Part shown: in pieces, positions 41,411 to 48,392 of the stretch | Layout of the letters: each line of letters starts with the position of its first letter | Position numbering within the stretch: the first letter of the stretch is position 1 | Assembly (NCBI GenBank): GCA_030429235.1 | Contig: JAUIDB010000029.1 | Location: 1 to 51,201, forward strand | Origin: Thermoanaerobaculia bacterium | GTDB taxonomy: Bacteria; Acidobacteriota; Thermoanaerobaculia; Multivoradales; JAIOJS01 | Direction: 5' to 3' | DNA length: 51,201 nt | Notes under the pieces: generated by a model | Database searches by the model: none | The model's input: the letters and a program-made list of their open reading frames with translations, nothing else | Told to the model about the DNA's origin: nothing | Translations under genes and position numbers: made by a program

Positions 41411-41803
41411 ATGTACCTCCGTGCCCTCCTCCTCTGGCTGCTCCTCATGGTCCTGGCCATCGCCAACGGCGGATTCCGCGAAGCCCTGCTCACCCCCCGA
41501 CTGGGAGCCCCTGCCGCCCACGTCGTCAGCACCCTCCTGCTCTGCCTGCTGATCGCGGTCACCAGCTACACCACCATCCCCTGGCTGGCTCCGCCCACCC
41601 CATCGGCCGCCCTCGCCCTCGGAACCCTCTGGCTCGTCCTGACCCTCGCCTTTGAATTCGGCTTCGGCCACTACGTGGTCCACAAACCCTGGAGCGAACT
41701 CCTGGCCGACTACAACCTACTCGCCGGCCGCGTCTGGATCCTCGTCCCCGTCACCGTCTTCCTGGCCCCCCTCCTCGCCGCCCGAACGCGCGACCTCCTC
41801 TAG
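41411..41803 (+). CDS. Small membrane protein
   Basis: A 130-aa protein with four predicted helices (4-22, 38-56, 67-85, 103-122) and conserved-looking FEFGFGHYVVHKPWSELLAD between the third and fourth. I do not recognise a named family. ATG 41411 lacks a Shine-Dalgarno; TAGGGT (41399-41404) lies 6 nt upstream, the same spacing as at ubiX. Last backbone gene before the integron array; 170 bp after ubiA. Confidence 0.7.
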   Translation: MYLRALLLWLLLMVLAIANGGFREALLTPRLGAPAAHVVSTLLLCLLIAVTSYTTIPWLAPPTPSAALALGTLWLVLTLAFEFGFGHYVVHKPWSELLADYNLLAGRVWILVPVTVFLAPLLAARTRDLL

Positions 41804-41871
41804 CCGAGGCCCGCCCGATCGCCGCCCCGCACCGCCCCCACCGGCCCGAGGCAATCGACTCCACAATACAA

Positions 41872-41985
41872 ACGCGCCCCTACTTTCCGCCTAACCCACC
41901 TCTGCCAACCCACCTATCCCTAGCCCCAACAGCCAGTTGACGGAAACCTCCCCTTCCCGAAGCGCGCCCCCGCTTTCCGCCTAAC
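41872..41985. repeat. Two 24-bp direct repeats before the array
   Basis: CGCGCCCC, three variable bases, then TTTCCGCCTAAC occurs at about 41873-41895 and 41962-41985. Each copy ends GCCTAAC, identical to an attC outer box. They could be recombinase-binding direct repeats of an attI region or the scar of lost attC sites. The flanking 41804-42055 has no gene I can see. Confidence 0.45.
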
Positions 41986-41999
41986 ACTCTCGGAAAGCG
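41971..41999. other. 9-bp perfect hairpin upstream of array
   Basis: CGCTTTCCG and CGGAAAGCG pair fully around an 11-nt loop that contains GCCTAAC from the second direct repeat. No T-run follows. It may terminate transcription from the 41411 gene or be part of the old attachment site. Confidence 0.45.
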
Positions 42000-42055
42000 A
42001 GAATCTGGTACAAAACCACGCCCCCGCACCGTCGAGCCCGCGGCTCTCCGCACGC

Positions 42056-42084
42056 TTACAATTCAAGTCGAGTCAAGGCATAAT
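42056..42084 (+). promoter_or_regulatory. Candidate cassette promoter (Pc)
   Basis: -35-like TTACAA (42056-42061), 17-nt spacer, -10 CATAAT (42079-42084, 5 of 6), pointing into the cassettes. The predicted start of transcription (about 42091) coincides with the ATG of the 38-codon leader ORF. The -35 is weak. Confidence 0.45.
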
Positions 42085-42090
42085 GACTCC

Positions 42091-42207
42091 ATGAGCGTGA
42101 CCGATGGCGAGAATCCAGCAGCCGACCCTACCGGGGCCACCGGTGCTCCATTCCCCTTCCCATTCCACCTAATCACTTGTTGGGCGGCCGTGCAACGATA
42201 TGAGTAG
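42091..42207 (+). CDS. Putative leader peptide across the cassette insertion point
   Basis: A 38-codon ORF (MSVTDGENPAADPTGATGAP, then PF repeats) starts at or near the predicted +1 and is therefore leaderless if transcribed from the candidate Pc. It runs through GTTGGGC (42179-42185), where cassettes insert, and its TAG stop (42205-42207) lies just past the ATG of the cassette-1 gene (42200), overlapping it by 8 bp. The cassette-1 gene has no Shine-Dalgarno of its own, so coupling would make sense, as with ORF-11/ORF-18 in class 1 attI1. Whether it is translated is unproven. Confidence 0.4.
   Translation: MSVTDGENPAADPTGATGAPFPFPFHLITCWAAVQRYE
42179..42185 (+). other. First recombination core (attI-like position)
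   Basis: GTTGGGC with exchange point between G42179 and T42180. Nothing resembling an attC stem precedes it, so this is the array's proximal end and stands where attI should be. Expected neighbour intI is absent: no integrase-like ORF on either strand from 41239 to 42179. Confidence 0.7.
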
Positions 42208-42586
42208 TTTGGCCTACGCCTTAGTCGCGGCTGCGCTGTCGGTGATCATCGGTGGCCTCTTAGGGCTGTGGCTTGTGTTGGTCAGGCGAGTTGCACCGCG
42301 AGTTGTCGAGCCTCTGGTTAGCCCGCTGCAGTTCATCGAACACAGTGTCGGCGGTGTTTCTAGAGACCGTTTGCCCTACGAGGGGCAAGCAGATCTCGCA
42401 GGCAGGTTTGCCATTGTGGTTCGAGACTTCAGTCAATCGCCCGGTGGCAACTCAGCTAAGGGCAAGGTAATGATAGGTGGCGAACGCTGGAATGCCGTAT
42501 CTGAGGCGGCCCTCTTGAAAGGCGACAGGTGTCGCATTGCGGAAGTGCGCGGACTTGTGGCCGTAGTCGAGCCCTTTGAAGGATAG
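42200..42586 (+). CDS. Cassette 1: NfeD-like membrane protein
   Basis: A 128-aa protein: N-terminal transmembrane helix (about 5-28), a linker of 35 residues, then an OB-fold domain with GQADLAGRFAIVVR and GKVMIGGERWNAVSEAALLK to GLVAVVEPFEG. The GxxxxxGxRWxAxSxxxxxxGxxxxV pattern is that of the NfeD C-terminal domain, which helps membrane quality control with SPFH/stomatin partners. No partner protein is encoded here. No Shine-Dalgarno; the start is overlapped by the leader ORF stop. Function in a cassette context is unknown. Confidence 0.75.
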   Translation: MSSLAYALVAAALSVIIGGLLGLWLVLVRRVAPRVVEPLVSPLQFIEHSVGGVSRDRLPYEGQADLAGRFAIVVRDFSQSPGGNSAKGKVMIGGERWNAVSEAALLKGDRCRIAEVRGLVAVVEPFEG

Positions 42587-42595
42587 CGGGCGGCC

Positions 42596-42724
42596 GCCCA
42601 ACCAACCGCTGAACCGGACCCAACACGTGCTCGCCACAAACTCACTTCAACTTGCTTGGCTCACCGGTCTTCCGCCTGCCGAGGTGGTCTTGCCAGTTGG
42701 GCCGGTTAGCTCCATCCGTTAGGC
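42596..42724 (+). repeat. attC site 1
   Basis: 129 bp from GCCCAAC (42596-42602) to GTTAGGC (42718-42724). The left box matches the TTGGGC at the start of cassette 1. Confidence 0.9.
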
Positions 42725-42739
42725 CGCTGACGAATCGAC

Positions 42740-43222
42740 ATGCACGCAGTCACGAGGCGCTTTGCTCACCTTCTCGCAGCCCTCGGGCTAGCTGTCCCTT
42801 CCGTTCTGACTTTGCTCAACAACGACTTCTCGCTGTTGACGCCCTTCCCTTTGCCCCTGTTCGTTCTTCAATGGGTTCTGGGCTGGGCGGTTGTCGTGGT
42901 TGTTCCCGTGGTTTACCTGTTCTTCGTTTACTTCGGGCGTTCCGAGCGGAACTGGCCGAAAGTAGTTCTCCAGTTGGCATCTCTCCTACTTGCCAGCCAA
43001 GTCGTCTACATCGCCTGGGCTTGGACATGGGGTGTCACAATTCACGGGCTTTCCCATACGGTCCAAGTCAGTTCCCTTACTCTGCTGTTTTCTGGGGCAA
43101 CGGTGGGCCTGGCGATCGTTGGCCGACGCACCAGAAACTCCTGGGCGACACCTTCTGCATTGTGGCTTGTCTTCTTCGCTCTTGCTTGGTGCGCTTTCCC
43201 TTTCATCGGAGAGGCACCTTGA
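42740..43222 (+). CDS. Cassette 2: polytopic membrane protein
   Basis: A 160-aa protein of unknown family with about five hydrophobic segments (8-26, 37-65, 78-97, 106-127, 136-153). Segments include LQWVLGWAVVVVVPVVYLFF and SALWLVFFALAWCAFPF. ATG 42740; no ribosome binding site visible, so translation may depend on upstream cassettes. I cannot assign a function. Confidence 0.7.
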   Translation: MHAVTRRFAHLLAALGLAVPSVLTLLNNDFSLLTPFPLPLFVLQWVLGWAVVVVVPVVYLFFVYFGRSERNWPKVVLQLASLLLASQVVYIAWAWTWGVTIHGLSHTVQVSSLTLLFSGATVGLAIVGRRTRNSWATPSALWLVFFALAWCAFPFIGEAP

Positions 43223-43238
43223 ACTGTCTAGACCAGCG

Positions 43239-43367
43239 GCCTAACCACCCGCTGAACCGGACCCAACACGTGCTCGCCACGAACTCACTTCATCGCCCTT
43301 GGTTCACCAGCCTCGTGTCTGTCCAAGGCGGTGGCCAGTTGGGCCGGTTAGCTCCAGTCCGTTGGGC
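43239..43367 (+). repeat. attC site 2
   Basis: 129 bp from GCCTAAC (43239-43245) to GTTGGGC (43361-43367). Left box complements TTAGGC at the start of cassette 2. Confidence 0.9.
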
Positions 43368-43629
43368 CGCTGGGGCGGGACAGAGTCTGGCTAGGGCCTT
43401 CGGCCCTGACGTCTCGTCCGGACCGTTCGATCGCGTTGGCAGCATTGCCGACGACTGCGACCGCCGCCCACCATCCCAGCGGTGGCAACGTCGTCACCCC
43501 GGCCAGTGCGACATCTGTTCGTGGCGCTCCACCACCCGACCCCCTCGGCTGGACCAGCATGAACGCGGTCCAAGACCTTCGAATAGAGCCGCTGTCGACA
43601 GGTGGTAGCGGTACGATGTTGACCAGCTG
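43368..43629 (+). other. Cassette 3: gene-free cassette body, family A copy 1
   Basis: About 262 bp without a supportable gene. It begins CGCTGGGGCGGG, contains the hairpin AGGGCC-TTC-GGCCCT (43393-43407), GTTGGCAGC, GCATGAACGCGGTCC and ends GGTACGATGTTGACCAGCTGG. Very similar to cassette 6 and more distantly to cassette 15. Small indels shift every possible frame between the copies on both strands, so a protein is unlikely; an RNA or regulatory element is possible. Confidence 0.7.
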
Positions 43630-43758
43630 GCCCAACCAACCGCTGAACCGGACCCAACACGTGCCTGCCACAAACTCACCTCGTCACATTTGGCCCACCG
43701 ATCTTCCGCCTGCCGAGTTCACCCCGCCGGTTGGGCCGGTTAGCTCCATCCGTTGTGC
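43630..43758 (+). repeat. attC site 3
   Basis: 129 bp from GCCCAAC (43630-43636) to a non-consensus GTTGTGC (43752-43758). Left box matches the start of cassette 3. Confidence 0.88.
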
Positions 43759-43797
43759 GTCCTGCCAGAGGTCCAAGCTCAAACTAAGGAGTCCTAG

Positions 43798-44022
43798 TTG
43801 AATCCAGTAACCGTCACAGTTGGTGCCGCTGCCATCCTGTTTGGCCTCTACATGTCCTTCCTGCGGATTACTAATCCCGCCAAATTGGGCAAACTGGAAC
43901 CGATGAAAGAACGCTTCGGAACCGCCGGGGCCGCTATTCACTTCATCGCCTATTCGGTTGTGCCAGTTGCCTACGGGATTGTGACGATCCTGGGTGGCCT
44001 CAAAGGCGATCCCCTCTTCTAG
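43798..44022 (+). CDS. Cassette 4: small two-helix membrane protein
   Basis: A 74-aa protein with two hydrophobic segments (about 5-20 and 45-66) separated by LRITNPAKLGKLEPMKERFG. The start is TTG 43798, chosen because AAGGAG (43786-43791) lies 6 nt upstream. The second helix AAIHFIAYSVVPVAYGIV and short cytoplasmic loop are like a family of small hypothetical proteins in many bacteria; no function is known to me. Confidence 0.75.
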   Translation: MNPVTVTVGAAAILFGLYMSFLRITNPAKLGKLEPMKERFGTAGAAIHFIAYSVVPVAYGIVTILGGLKGDPLF

Positions 44023-44058
44023 CTCCTCCTCTTGACTCGCGACCCGCTTCCTCAGGCC

Positions 44059-44187
44059 GCACAACAAACCACTGAACCGGACCCAACACGTGCCTGCCAC
44101 AAACTCACTTCATCCCGCTTGGCTCATCGGTCTTCCGGCTGCCGAGGTCACCTCGCCAGTTGGGCCGGTTAGCTCCATCCGTTGGGC
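44059..44187 (+). repeat. attC site 4
   Basis: 129 bp from GCACAAC (44059-44065) to GTTGGGC (44181-44187). The unusual left box exactly complements GTTGTGC at the start of cassette 4: compensatory change. Confidence 0.9.
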
Positions 44188-44213
44188 GGCCGTGGACACG
44201 GTATTCACGACGA

Positions 44214-44762
44214 ATGGCTAACAGAACCTATTTGATTCCGCACACTAGCTCTGATCCAGGGGTCAATGATCTCGACCGCTTCGCCGTCTTGAAGGCGGCC
44301 AACTACTCTCTGCCGGTACTCTGGTTGGCGCTCTTCAAAGACCGCAACCGGGCATCGAGATCCCTAGAGGTCTGCGACGCGGAAGGGCAGTCTTTCTTCG
44401 AGGAGTTCCCCACTCTCCACACGTCGCTGTCTAACGCACTCGAGAATTGGGGCCAGCGGCGTGGGGTCTTGGAGGGCTTTCTCCCTGAAGAACTCCATAC
44501 CTATCTTCGGCGCTGGGATGACACGCTGTCGGCACTAGCAACGCCATTCATCCAGGTCGAGTTGAGCGAGCTCGCGATGATGATGGAACCTCAGGAGTTT
44601 GAGGAGTCCCTGAACCTCAGCTTGAGTGCTCTCGATACTCTCGATGAGACCGCTCTAGCGGAGTTCTTTTCTCAAGCGGCGTTCGAATTCCGGAGCCGGA
44701 ATGCTCCAATTGGCTACGACGAGGCAACGGTTGAGTTCAACCTACTTGGCTTTGACTGGTAA
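44214..44762 (+). CDS. Cassette 5: hypothetical protein
   Basis: A 182-aa soluble, acidic protein with no family I recognise. It has mostly helical, leucine-rich sequence (LPVLWLALFKDRNRASRSL, LSNALENWGQRRGVLEGFLP, EFEESLNLSLSALDTLDETA) and ends in FEFRSRNAPIG plus a short tail. ATG 44214 has no clear Shine-Dalgarno. Length and charge resemble immunity-type or small regulatory proteins, which is only a guess. Confidence 0.7.
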   Translation: MANRTYLIPHTSSDPGVNDLDRFAVLKAANYSLPVLWLALFKDRNRASRSLEVCDAEGQSFFEEFPTLHTSLSNALENWGQRRGVLEGFLPEELHTYLRRWDDTLSALATPFIQVELSELAMMMEPQEFEESLNLSLSALDTLDETALAEFFSQAAFEFRSRNAPIGYDEATVEFNLLGFDW

Positions 44763-44770
44763 CTGCGGCC

Positions 44771-44899
44771 GCCCAACCAACCGCTGAACCGGACCCAACG
44801 CGTGCTTGCCACAAACTCACTTCAACCCGTTTGGCTCATCGGCCTTCCGCCTGCCGAGATGGCCTGGCCAGTTGGGCCGGTTAGCTCCGTCCGTTGGGC
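44771..44899 (+). repeat. attC site 5
   Basis: 129 bp from GCCCAAC (44771-44777) to GTTGGGC (44893-44899). Confidence 0.9.
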
Positions 44900-45163
44900 C
44901 GCTGGGGCGGGGCGGAATCTAGGCCGGGCCTTCGGCCATGACGTCTCGCCCAGACCGTTCGATCGGGTTGGCAGCGTTGTCGACGACTGCGACCGCCGCC
45001 CCACCATTCCAGCGGTGGCAACGTCGTCACCCCGGCCAGTGCGACATCTGTTCGTGGCGCTCCACCACCCGGCCCCCTCGGCTGGAACAGCATGAACGCG
45101 GTCCAAGACCTTCGAATCAGAGCCGCTGTCAACAGGTGGTAGCGGTACGATGTTGACCAGCTG
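44900..45163 (+). other. Cassette 6: gene-free cassette body, family A copy 2
   Basis: About 264 bp, close to cassette 3 along its whole length, with the hairpin reduced to GGCC-TTC-GGCC (44926-44938 region) and several one-base indels. No ORF is conserved between the two copies. Confidence 0.7.
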
Positions 45164-45292
45164 GCCCAACCAACCGCTGAACCGGACCCAACACGTGCTT
45201 GCCACAAACTCACTTCGTCCCGCTTGGCTCATCGACCTACCGTCTGCCGAAGTAGCTTCGCCAGTTGGGCCGGTTAGCTCCATCCGTTGGGC
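45164..45292 (+). repeat. attC site 6
   Basis: 129 bp from GCCCAAC (45164-45170) to GTTGGGC (45286-45292). Confidence 0.9.
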
Positions 45293-45427
45293 CGCACTGG
45301 CCGGGCTACCTAGCTTCAAGGCTACTAGGGAAGGTGACCGGGGGCATTCACGTACTCTGTTCATGGCACCTCGATTCGCTGCATTCGCTTCGGACTTCGC
45401 TTCCGCAGGCGCCCGAGGCTAGACCCC

Positions 45428-45718
45428 TTGGTCGCCCTGCTTGTGTTGGCTTGGTGTGTTGCTCTCAAGCTCTCAGTGGACGCAACGAGGGCAAGGGCCG
45501 TCGCCCTCGGCATCTTTGTCGGTATCTGCTTTTGCCTTGCCTCGGTCATCGAGTCCGGCAGCTCTGCGATCCTCTGGCGACAGAGTGTCGCTTTTCTGAT
45601 CGTCGCCACCATCTCGACTCTCTCGTTCAGTCGTACCGATGGCATCATCTCGGGGGTCTTCGTGGTCGTGGTCGGCACCATTGCCATGTTCGCCGCAATA
45701 CCTGTAGCGCTGGGCTAG
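45428..45718 (+). CDS. Cassette 7: small membrane protein
   Basis: A 96-aa protein with three hydrophobic segments (about 1-18, 25-42 and 50-95, the last probably two helices). TTG 45428 is the only start codon at the head of the frame; no ribosome binding site is clear. A tiny ORF upstream (ATG 45363 to TAG 45422) ends 5 nt before it and may couple translation, or an undetected frameshift could extend the protein. No family recognised. Confidence 0.55.
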   Translation: MVALLVLAWCVALKLSVDATRARAVALGIFVGICFCLASVIESGSSAILWRQSVAFLIVATISTLSFSRTDGIISGVFVVVVGTIAMFAAIPVALG

Positions 45719-45748
45719 TCTTGCTAGACTGAACTCTTTACCGGTGCG

Positions 45749-45877
45749 GCCCAACCAACCGCTGAACCGGACCCAACCCGTGCCTGCCACAAACCCACTT
45801 CATACCGCTTGGCTCATCGGTCTTCCGCATGTCGAGGTCACCTCGCCGGTTGGGCCGGTTAGCTCCATCCGTTGGGT
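45749..45877 (+). repeat. attC site 7
   Basis: 129 bp from GCCCAAC (45749-45755) to GTTGGGT (45871-45877). Confidence 0.9.
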
Positions 45878-46517
45878 GCCCCGCCCAACCGACCTTGCCT
45901 TCCGAATACTCGTCCCCCTTGCCTTGTTCGCTCTCGCGCAGTCTGCGCAGGCACGACTTCCCGGGATAGCGCCCGACGAGTTTCTCTTGGCCGCGCCGTG
46001 TGCCTACTACGGCACGGTTTCTTCAGTTATTGAGGAGACCTCCTCGAGAACCAACAGTGTGATTCGCGAAGTCCACGCTGTCCTGACCGGGTTGACTCTG
46101 GAGAAGGGGCAGGGGTGCCCCAGTATGGAGTCGATGACACTCAGGCTCTACGCTGAGTATCACTCATCTCATCCCGTTGAAGGGCAACAAGCCCTGTTCT
46201 TCCCGAAGAGAACCAACGGCGTCTGGCTCGAGGCCGTCTATGGTCGAAGCTACTGGCCAATCGAGGCATCGATTGAAGAGACCCCTGCCATCCGAGTTGA
46301 CTGGAGGAACGACTTCCTCTCCAAGGTCGTTCCGGTTCGGTGCTTCCCACATCTAGAGCAGGCAACCGCAGTCGCTTCCCTATCCAAAGTCCTGTCCTGG
46401 CTCCGATCGGGCAAGTCTCAATCAGACAACTCCGAGAACTGTCTAGACTCTGCTTGGAACGAACTACTTCGGGACCTGGCGATTGAACAGAAGCGTCTCG
46501 AACAAGCGCTGGACTAG
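45876..46517 (+). CDS. Cassette 8: secreted protein of unknown function
   Basis: A 213-aa protein. GTG 45876 overlaps the last bases of attC 7, which makes a signal peptide of about 23 residues (LAFRILVPLALFALAQSAQA). The mature part has two Cys (AAPCAYYGTVS, GQGCPSM), a beta-rich middle (MTLRLYAEYHSSHPVEGQQA, LFFPKRTNGVWLEAVYGRSY) and a helical, charged end (LLRDLAIEQKRLEQALD). No family recognised. Having its start codon within the recombination core means that the N-terminus could change when the cassette moves. Confidence 0.7.
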   Translation: MPRPTDLAFRILVPLALFALAQSAQARLPGIAPDEFLLAAPCAYYGTVSSVIEETSSRTNSVIREVHAVLTGLTLEKGQGCPSMESMTLRLYAEYHSSHPVEGQQALFFPKRTNGVWLEAVYGRSYWPIEASIEETPAIRVDWRNDFLSKVVPVRCFPHLEQATAVASLSKVLSWLRSGKSQSDNSENCLDSAWNELLRDLAIEQKRLEQALD

Positions 46518-46556
46518 TGATCGAAGCGACAAGACAAACAACGTCCTTCCCGGAAC

Positions 46557-46685
46557 ACCCAACCAACCGCTGAACCGGACCCAACACGTGCCTGCCACAA
46601 ACTCACTTCAACGCTCATGGCTCACTGTTCTTGTGTCTGTCGAAAGCGGTGGCCGGTTGGGCCGGTTAGCTTCCGTCCGTTAGGC
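46557..46685 (+). repeat. attC site 8
   Basis: 129 bp from ACCCAAC (46557-46563), complementary to GTTGGGT at the start of cassette 8, to GTTAGGC (46679-46685). Confidence 0.9.
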
Positions 46686-46712
46686 CGCTCTGGGATCAGC
46701 CTATTCATCAGA

Positions 46713-47138
46713 ATGAAGCTCTACCACTACACCCATGGCTTCTACGCCGCAGCGATCCTCTACTCGGGAAGAATCGGCTTGAGCTATCAGACAGATGGAG
46801 TCGAGAAACCAGCGGCCTGGTTTAGCTACTCCGAAGAGTGGGAGAACAAGGCAGCGGAGCCTCCGGTCAGAACGGTTGACTGGTTCTCAGAACGGTGGCG
46901 CTTCCAAATCATGCCCAAGGCAGCGCCTCACAGCTGGGAGGATTGGCGTCGCATATCGGGTTGCGGTGTCGAGATGGCTGATCAGCTCGCCAAGGGTGCT
47001 GAAGTCACGAGATGGCGAGCGTCATTCTGTGAGGTTTCATCGTCGTCCTGGCAAGCCGTTGAACGGTTCGTTCACGACACCTGGCAAGAGGTACCTGCAT
47101 GGAGCGCGGCTGTTCGTTTCAGTCAAAGTCTGCGCTGA
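46713..47138 (+). CDS. Cassette 9: possible ADP-ribosyltransferase-fold protein
   Basis: A 141-aa protein starting MKLYHYTHGFYAAAILYSGR and then KPAAWFSYSEEWENKA. A YHYT-type start followed by a short helix and Gly-containing turn (SGRIGLSY) recalls the H-Y-E-like NAD site entry of ART-fold proteins such as DarT and KptA. A possible catalytic Glu lies later (SSSWQAVERFVHDTWQEVP). The resemblance is only in short stretches, so I call it possible. ATG 46713, no ribosome binding site. No antitoxin is obvious in the same cassette. Confidence 0.55.
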   Translation: MKLYHYTHGFYAAAILYSGRIGLSYQTDGVEKPAAWFSYSEEWENKAAEPPVRTVDWFSERWRFQIMPKAAPHSWEDWRRISGCGVEMADQLAKGAEVTRWRASFCEVSSSSWQAVERFVHDTWQEVPAWSAAVRFSQSLR

Positions 47139-47141
47139 GCG

Positions 47142-47271
47142 GCCTAACCACCCGCTGAACTGGACCCCATAGGATGCTGGCACAAACTCACGTCGTCTCA
47201 TTCGGCTCATCGCGTTTCGCTCCGGCGGTCGAGTGTGGCCAATGGGGCCAGTTAGCTTCCGTCCGTTAGCC
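47142..47271 (+). repeat. attC site 9
   Basis: 130 bp from GCCTAAC (47142-47148) to GTTAGCC (47265-47271). Its inner part differs from the main type (GAACTGGACCCCATAGGATG), a second attC subtype shared with site 10. Confidence 0.88.
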
Positions 47272-47297
47272 GTCTTTGGCAACTTCAACTCCTCCTC

Positions 47298-47519
47298 ATG
47301 TCTCAGACGATCTATATCTACCTGCTCGATGAAGGCGTTGATTGCTGGCGCCCAGTCCAAGCCGAAAAGCTGGAGGACGAACTTTTTCGGATATTGACTC
47401 CAAACCCAGACCCTGACGACGAACGATGGGAGTTTGAGTGTGGTGCGACTGTGCAGTGTAGGTGGCGACTCCTAGATGGAGGGCTGTCCCTTGTTGCGGT
47501 GAGACAGGCTCCGGTCTAG
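47298..47519 (+). CDS. Cassette 10: small hypothetical protein
   Basis: A 73-aa soluble protein, IYIYLLDEGVDCWRPVQAEK at the start, then LFRILTPNPDPDDERWEFEC and GATVQCRW. The YLLDEGxDxWRPVxA pattern is a widespread small hypothetical family that I recognise from many bacterial genomes, often also in cassettes; no function is known. ATG 47298 without a Shine-Dalgarno. Confidence 0.8.
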   Translation: MSQTIYIYLLDEGVDCWRPVQAEKLEDELFRILTPNPDPDDERWEFECGATVQCRWRLLDGGLSLVAVRQAPV

Positions 47520-47572
47520 GGTTCAATGAAATGCCAGCCTCAACACTCGCCTGCCGACCATCGTTCTACGCC

Positions 47573-47702
47573 GGCTAACCAACCGCTGAACCGGACCCAA
47601 TAGGATGCTGGCTCAAGCCAACAATCTCGTTTCTAGGCTCACCGCTGCTGGCTTCGCGAAGCGCGCTCGCCAATTGGGCCGGTTAGCTTCCGTACGTTAG
47701 GT
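47573..47702 (+). repeat. attC site 10
   Basis: 130 bp from GGCTAAC (47573-47579), exact complement of GTTAGCC at the start of cassette 10, to GTTAGGT (47696-47702). Central loop contains CTTCGCGAAGCGCG, so the terminal structure differs from the main type. Confidence 0.88.
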
Positions 47703-47744
47703 GGCGGAGGAACCTGACTACCCTGTGGAAGGGGAGATGTCACG

Positions 47745-48236
47745 ATGTCCAATAGTTTCGACTCTCCAGACGATGAACCGCTCTTCATCGCGATCGCTGA
47801 TGACGACCCTCGTATGGTGGCAGCCTATTCCCTTGCTGCGCGCACGGTCGATCGCTTTCTCGTCGCGGTTACTCGCACTGGCGACCACTTCTGCTGTGCA
47901 AAACTCAAGTTCCGCGATCCCGACCTCTCTGACTCGCTCGGCGAAGATCGCTTCGTCTACCTATGGCTCTCTGGCGTGGTTTACCACGCGGCCGAGCGCC
48001 TGTTCTCGGGCGAGTTCTTCGAGGTACCACCGGAGTTGGCGCAGTGGCATCACGTTGGCCGGCGACTGACCTTCTCGGCCGAGGACATCTTCGATTGGTT
48101 TGTCCTCGACGATGGCGAGCTTGACGGTGGTTTTACAATGCGCGTAGCCCGCGACTCCCTTCCCGAGGCTGAGCGAGCTTCCTACGATTCCTACGTAGGC
48201 GCTCGAAGCTACGCACCGATTCCCGACGGGGCGTAG
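47745..48236 (+). CDS. Cassette 11: DUF2314 domain protein
   Basis: A 163-aa protein with DPRMVAAYSLAARTVDRFLV near 21, GDHFCCAKLKFRD, EDRFVYLWLSGVVYHAAERL, FSGEFFEVPPELAQWHHVGR, and DIFDWFVLDDGELDGGFTMR near 113-133. This order matches DUF2314 (YegJ-type) proteins, whose role is unknown. ATG 47745 has GGGGAG about 9 nt upstream. Confidence 0.82.
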   Translation: MSNSFDSPDDEPLFIAIADDDPRMVAAYSLAARTVDRFLVAVTRTGDHFCCAKLKFRDPDLSDSLGEDRFVYLWLSGVVYHAAERLFSGEFFEVPPELAQWHHVGRRLTFSAEDIFDWFVLDDGELDGGFTMRVARDSLPEAERASYDSYVGARSYAPIPDGA

Positions 48237-48246
48237 TTGGCTCGCC

Positions 48247-48375
48247 ACATAACAAACCGCTGAACCGGACCCAACAGTTGCTCGCCGCAAACTCACTTTC
48301 TTCTCCCGGGCTCAACGCCGCTGGCAACGTCGAACGGCGTGGCCGGTTGGGCCGGTTAGCTTCCGTCCGTTAGGC
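48247..48375 (+). repeat. attC site 11
   Basis: 129 bp from ACATAAC (48247-48253) to GTTAGGC (48369-48375). The only site whose left box does not fully complement its cassette start (GTTAGGT would need ACCTAAC). Confidence 0.85.
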
Positions 48376-48392
48376 CGCTTGGCGAGAAGCCT

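Noticed and set aside
41804-42178. Hidden integron integrase or a fragment of it
   Set aside because: No reading frame with tyrosine-recombinase features (RHR..Y) on either strand; the stretch is too short for intI and holds only repeats, a hairpin and a promoter candidate.
43348-43671. - strand ORFs through attC sites and cassettes 3 and 6 (also 44822-45364 and 50304-50525)
   Set aside because: Their N-termini come from the attC itself (each site read backwards gives a similar start), and the remaining parts change frame between copies.
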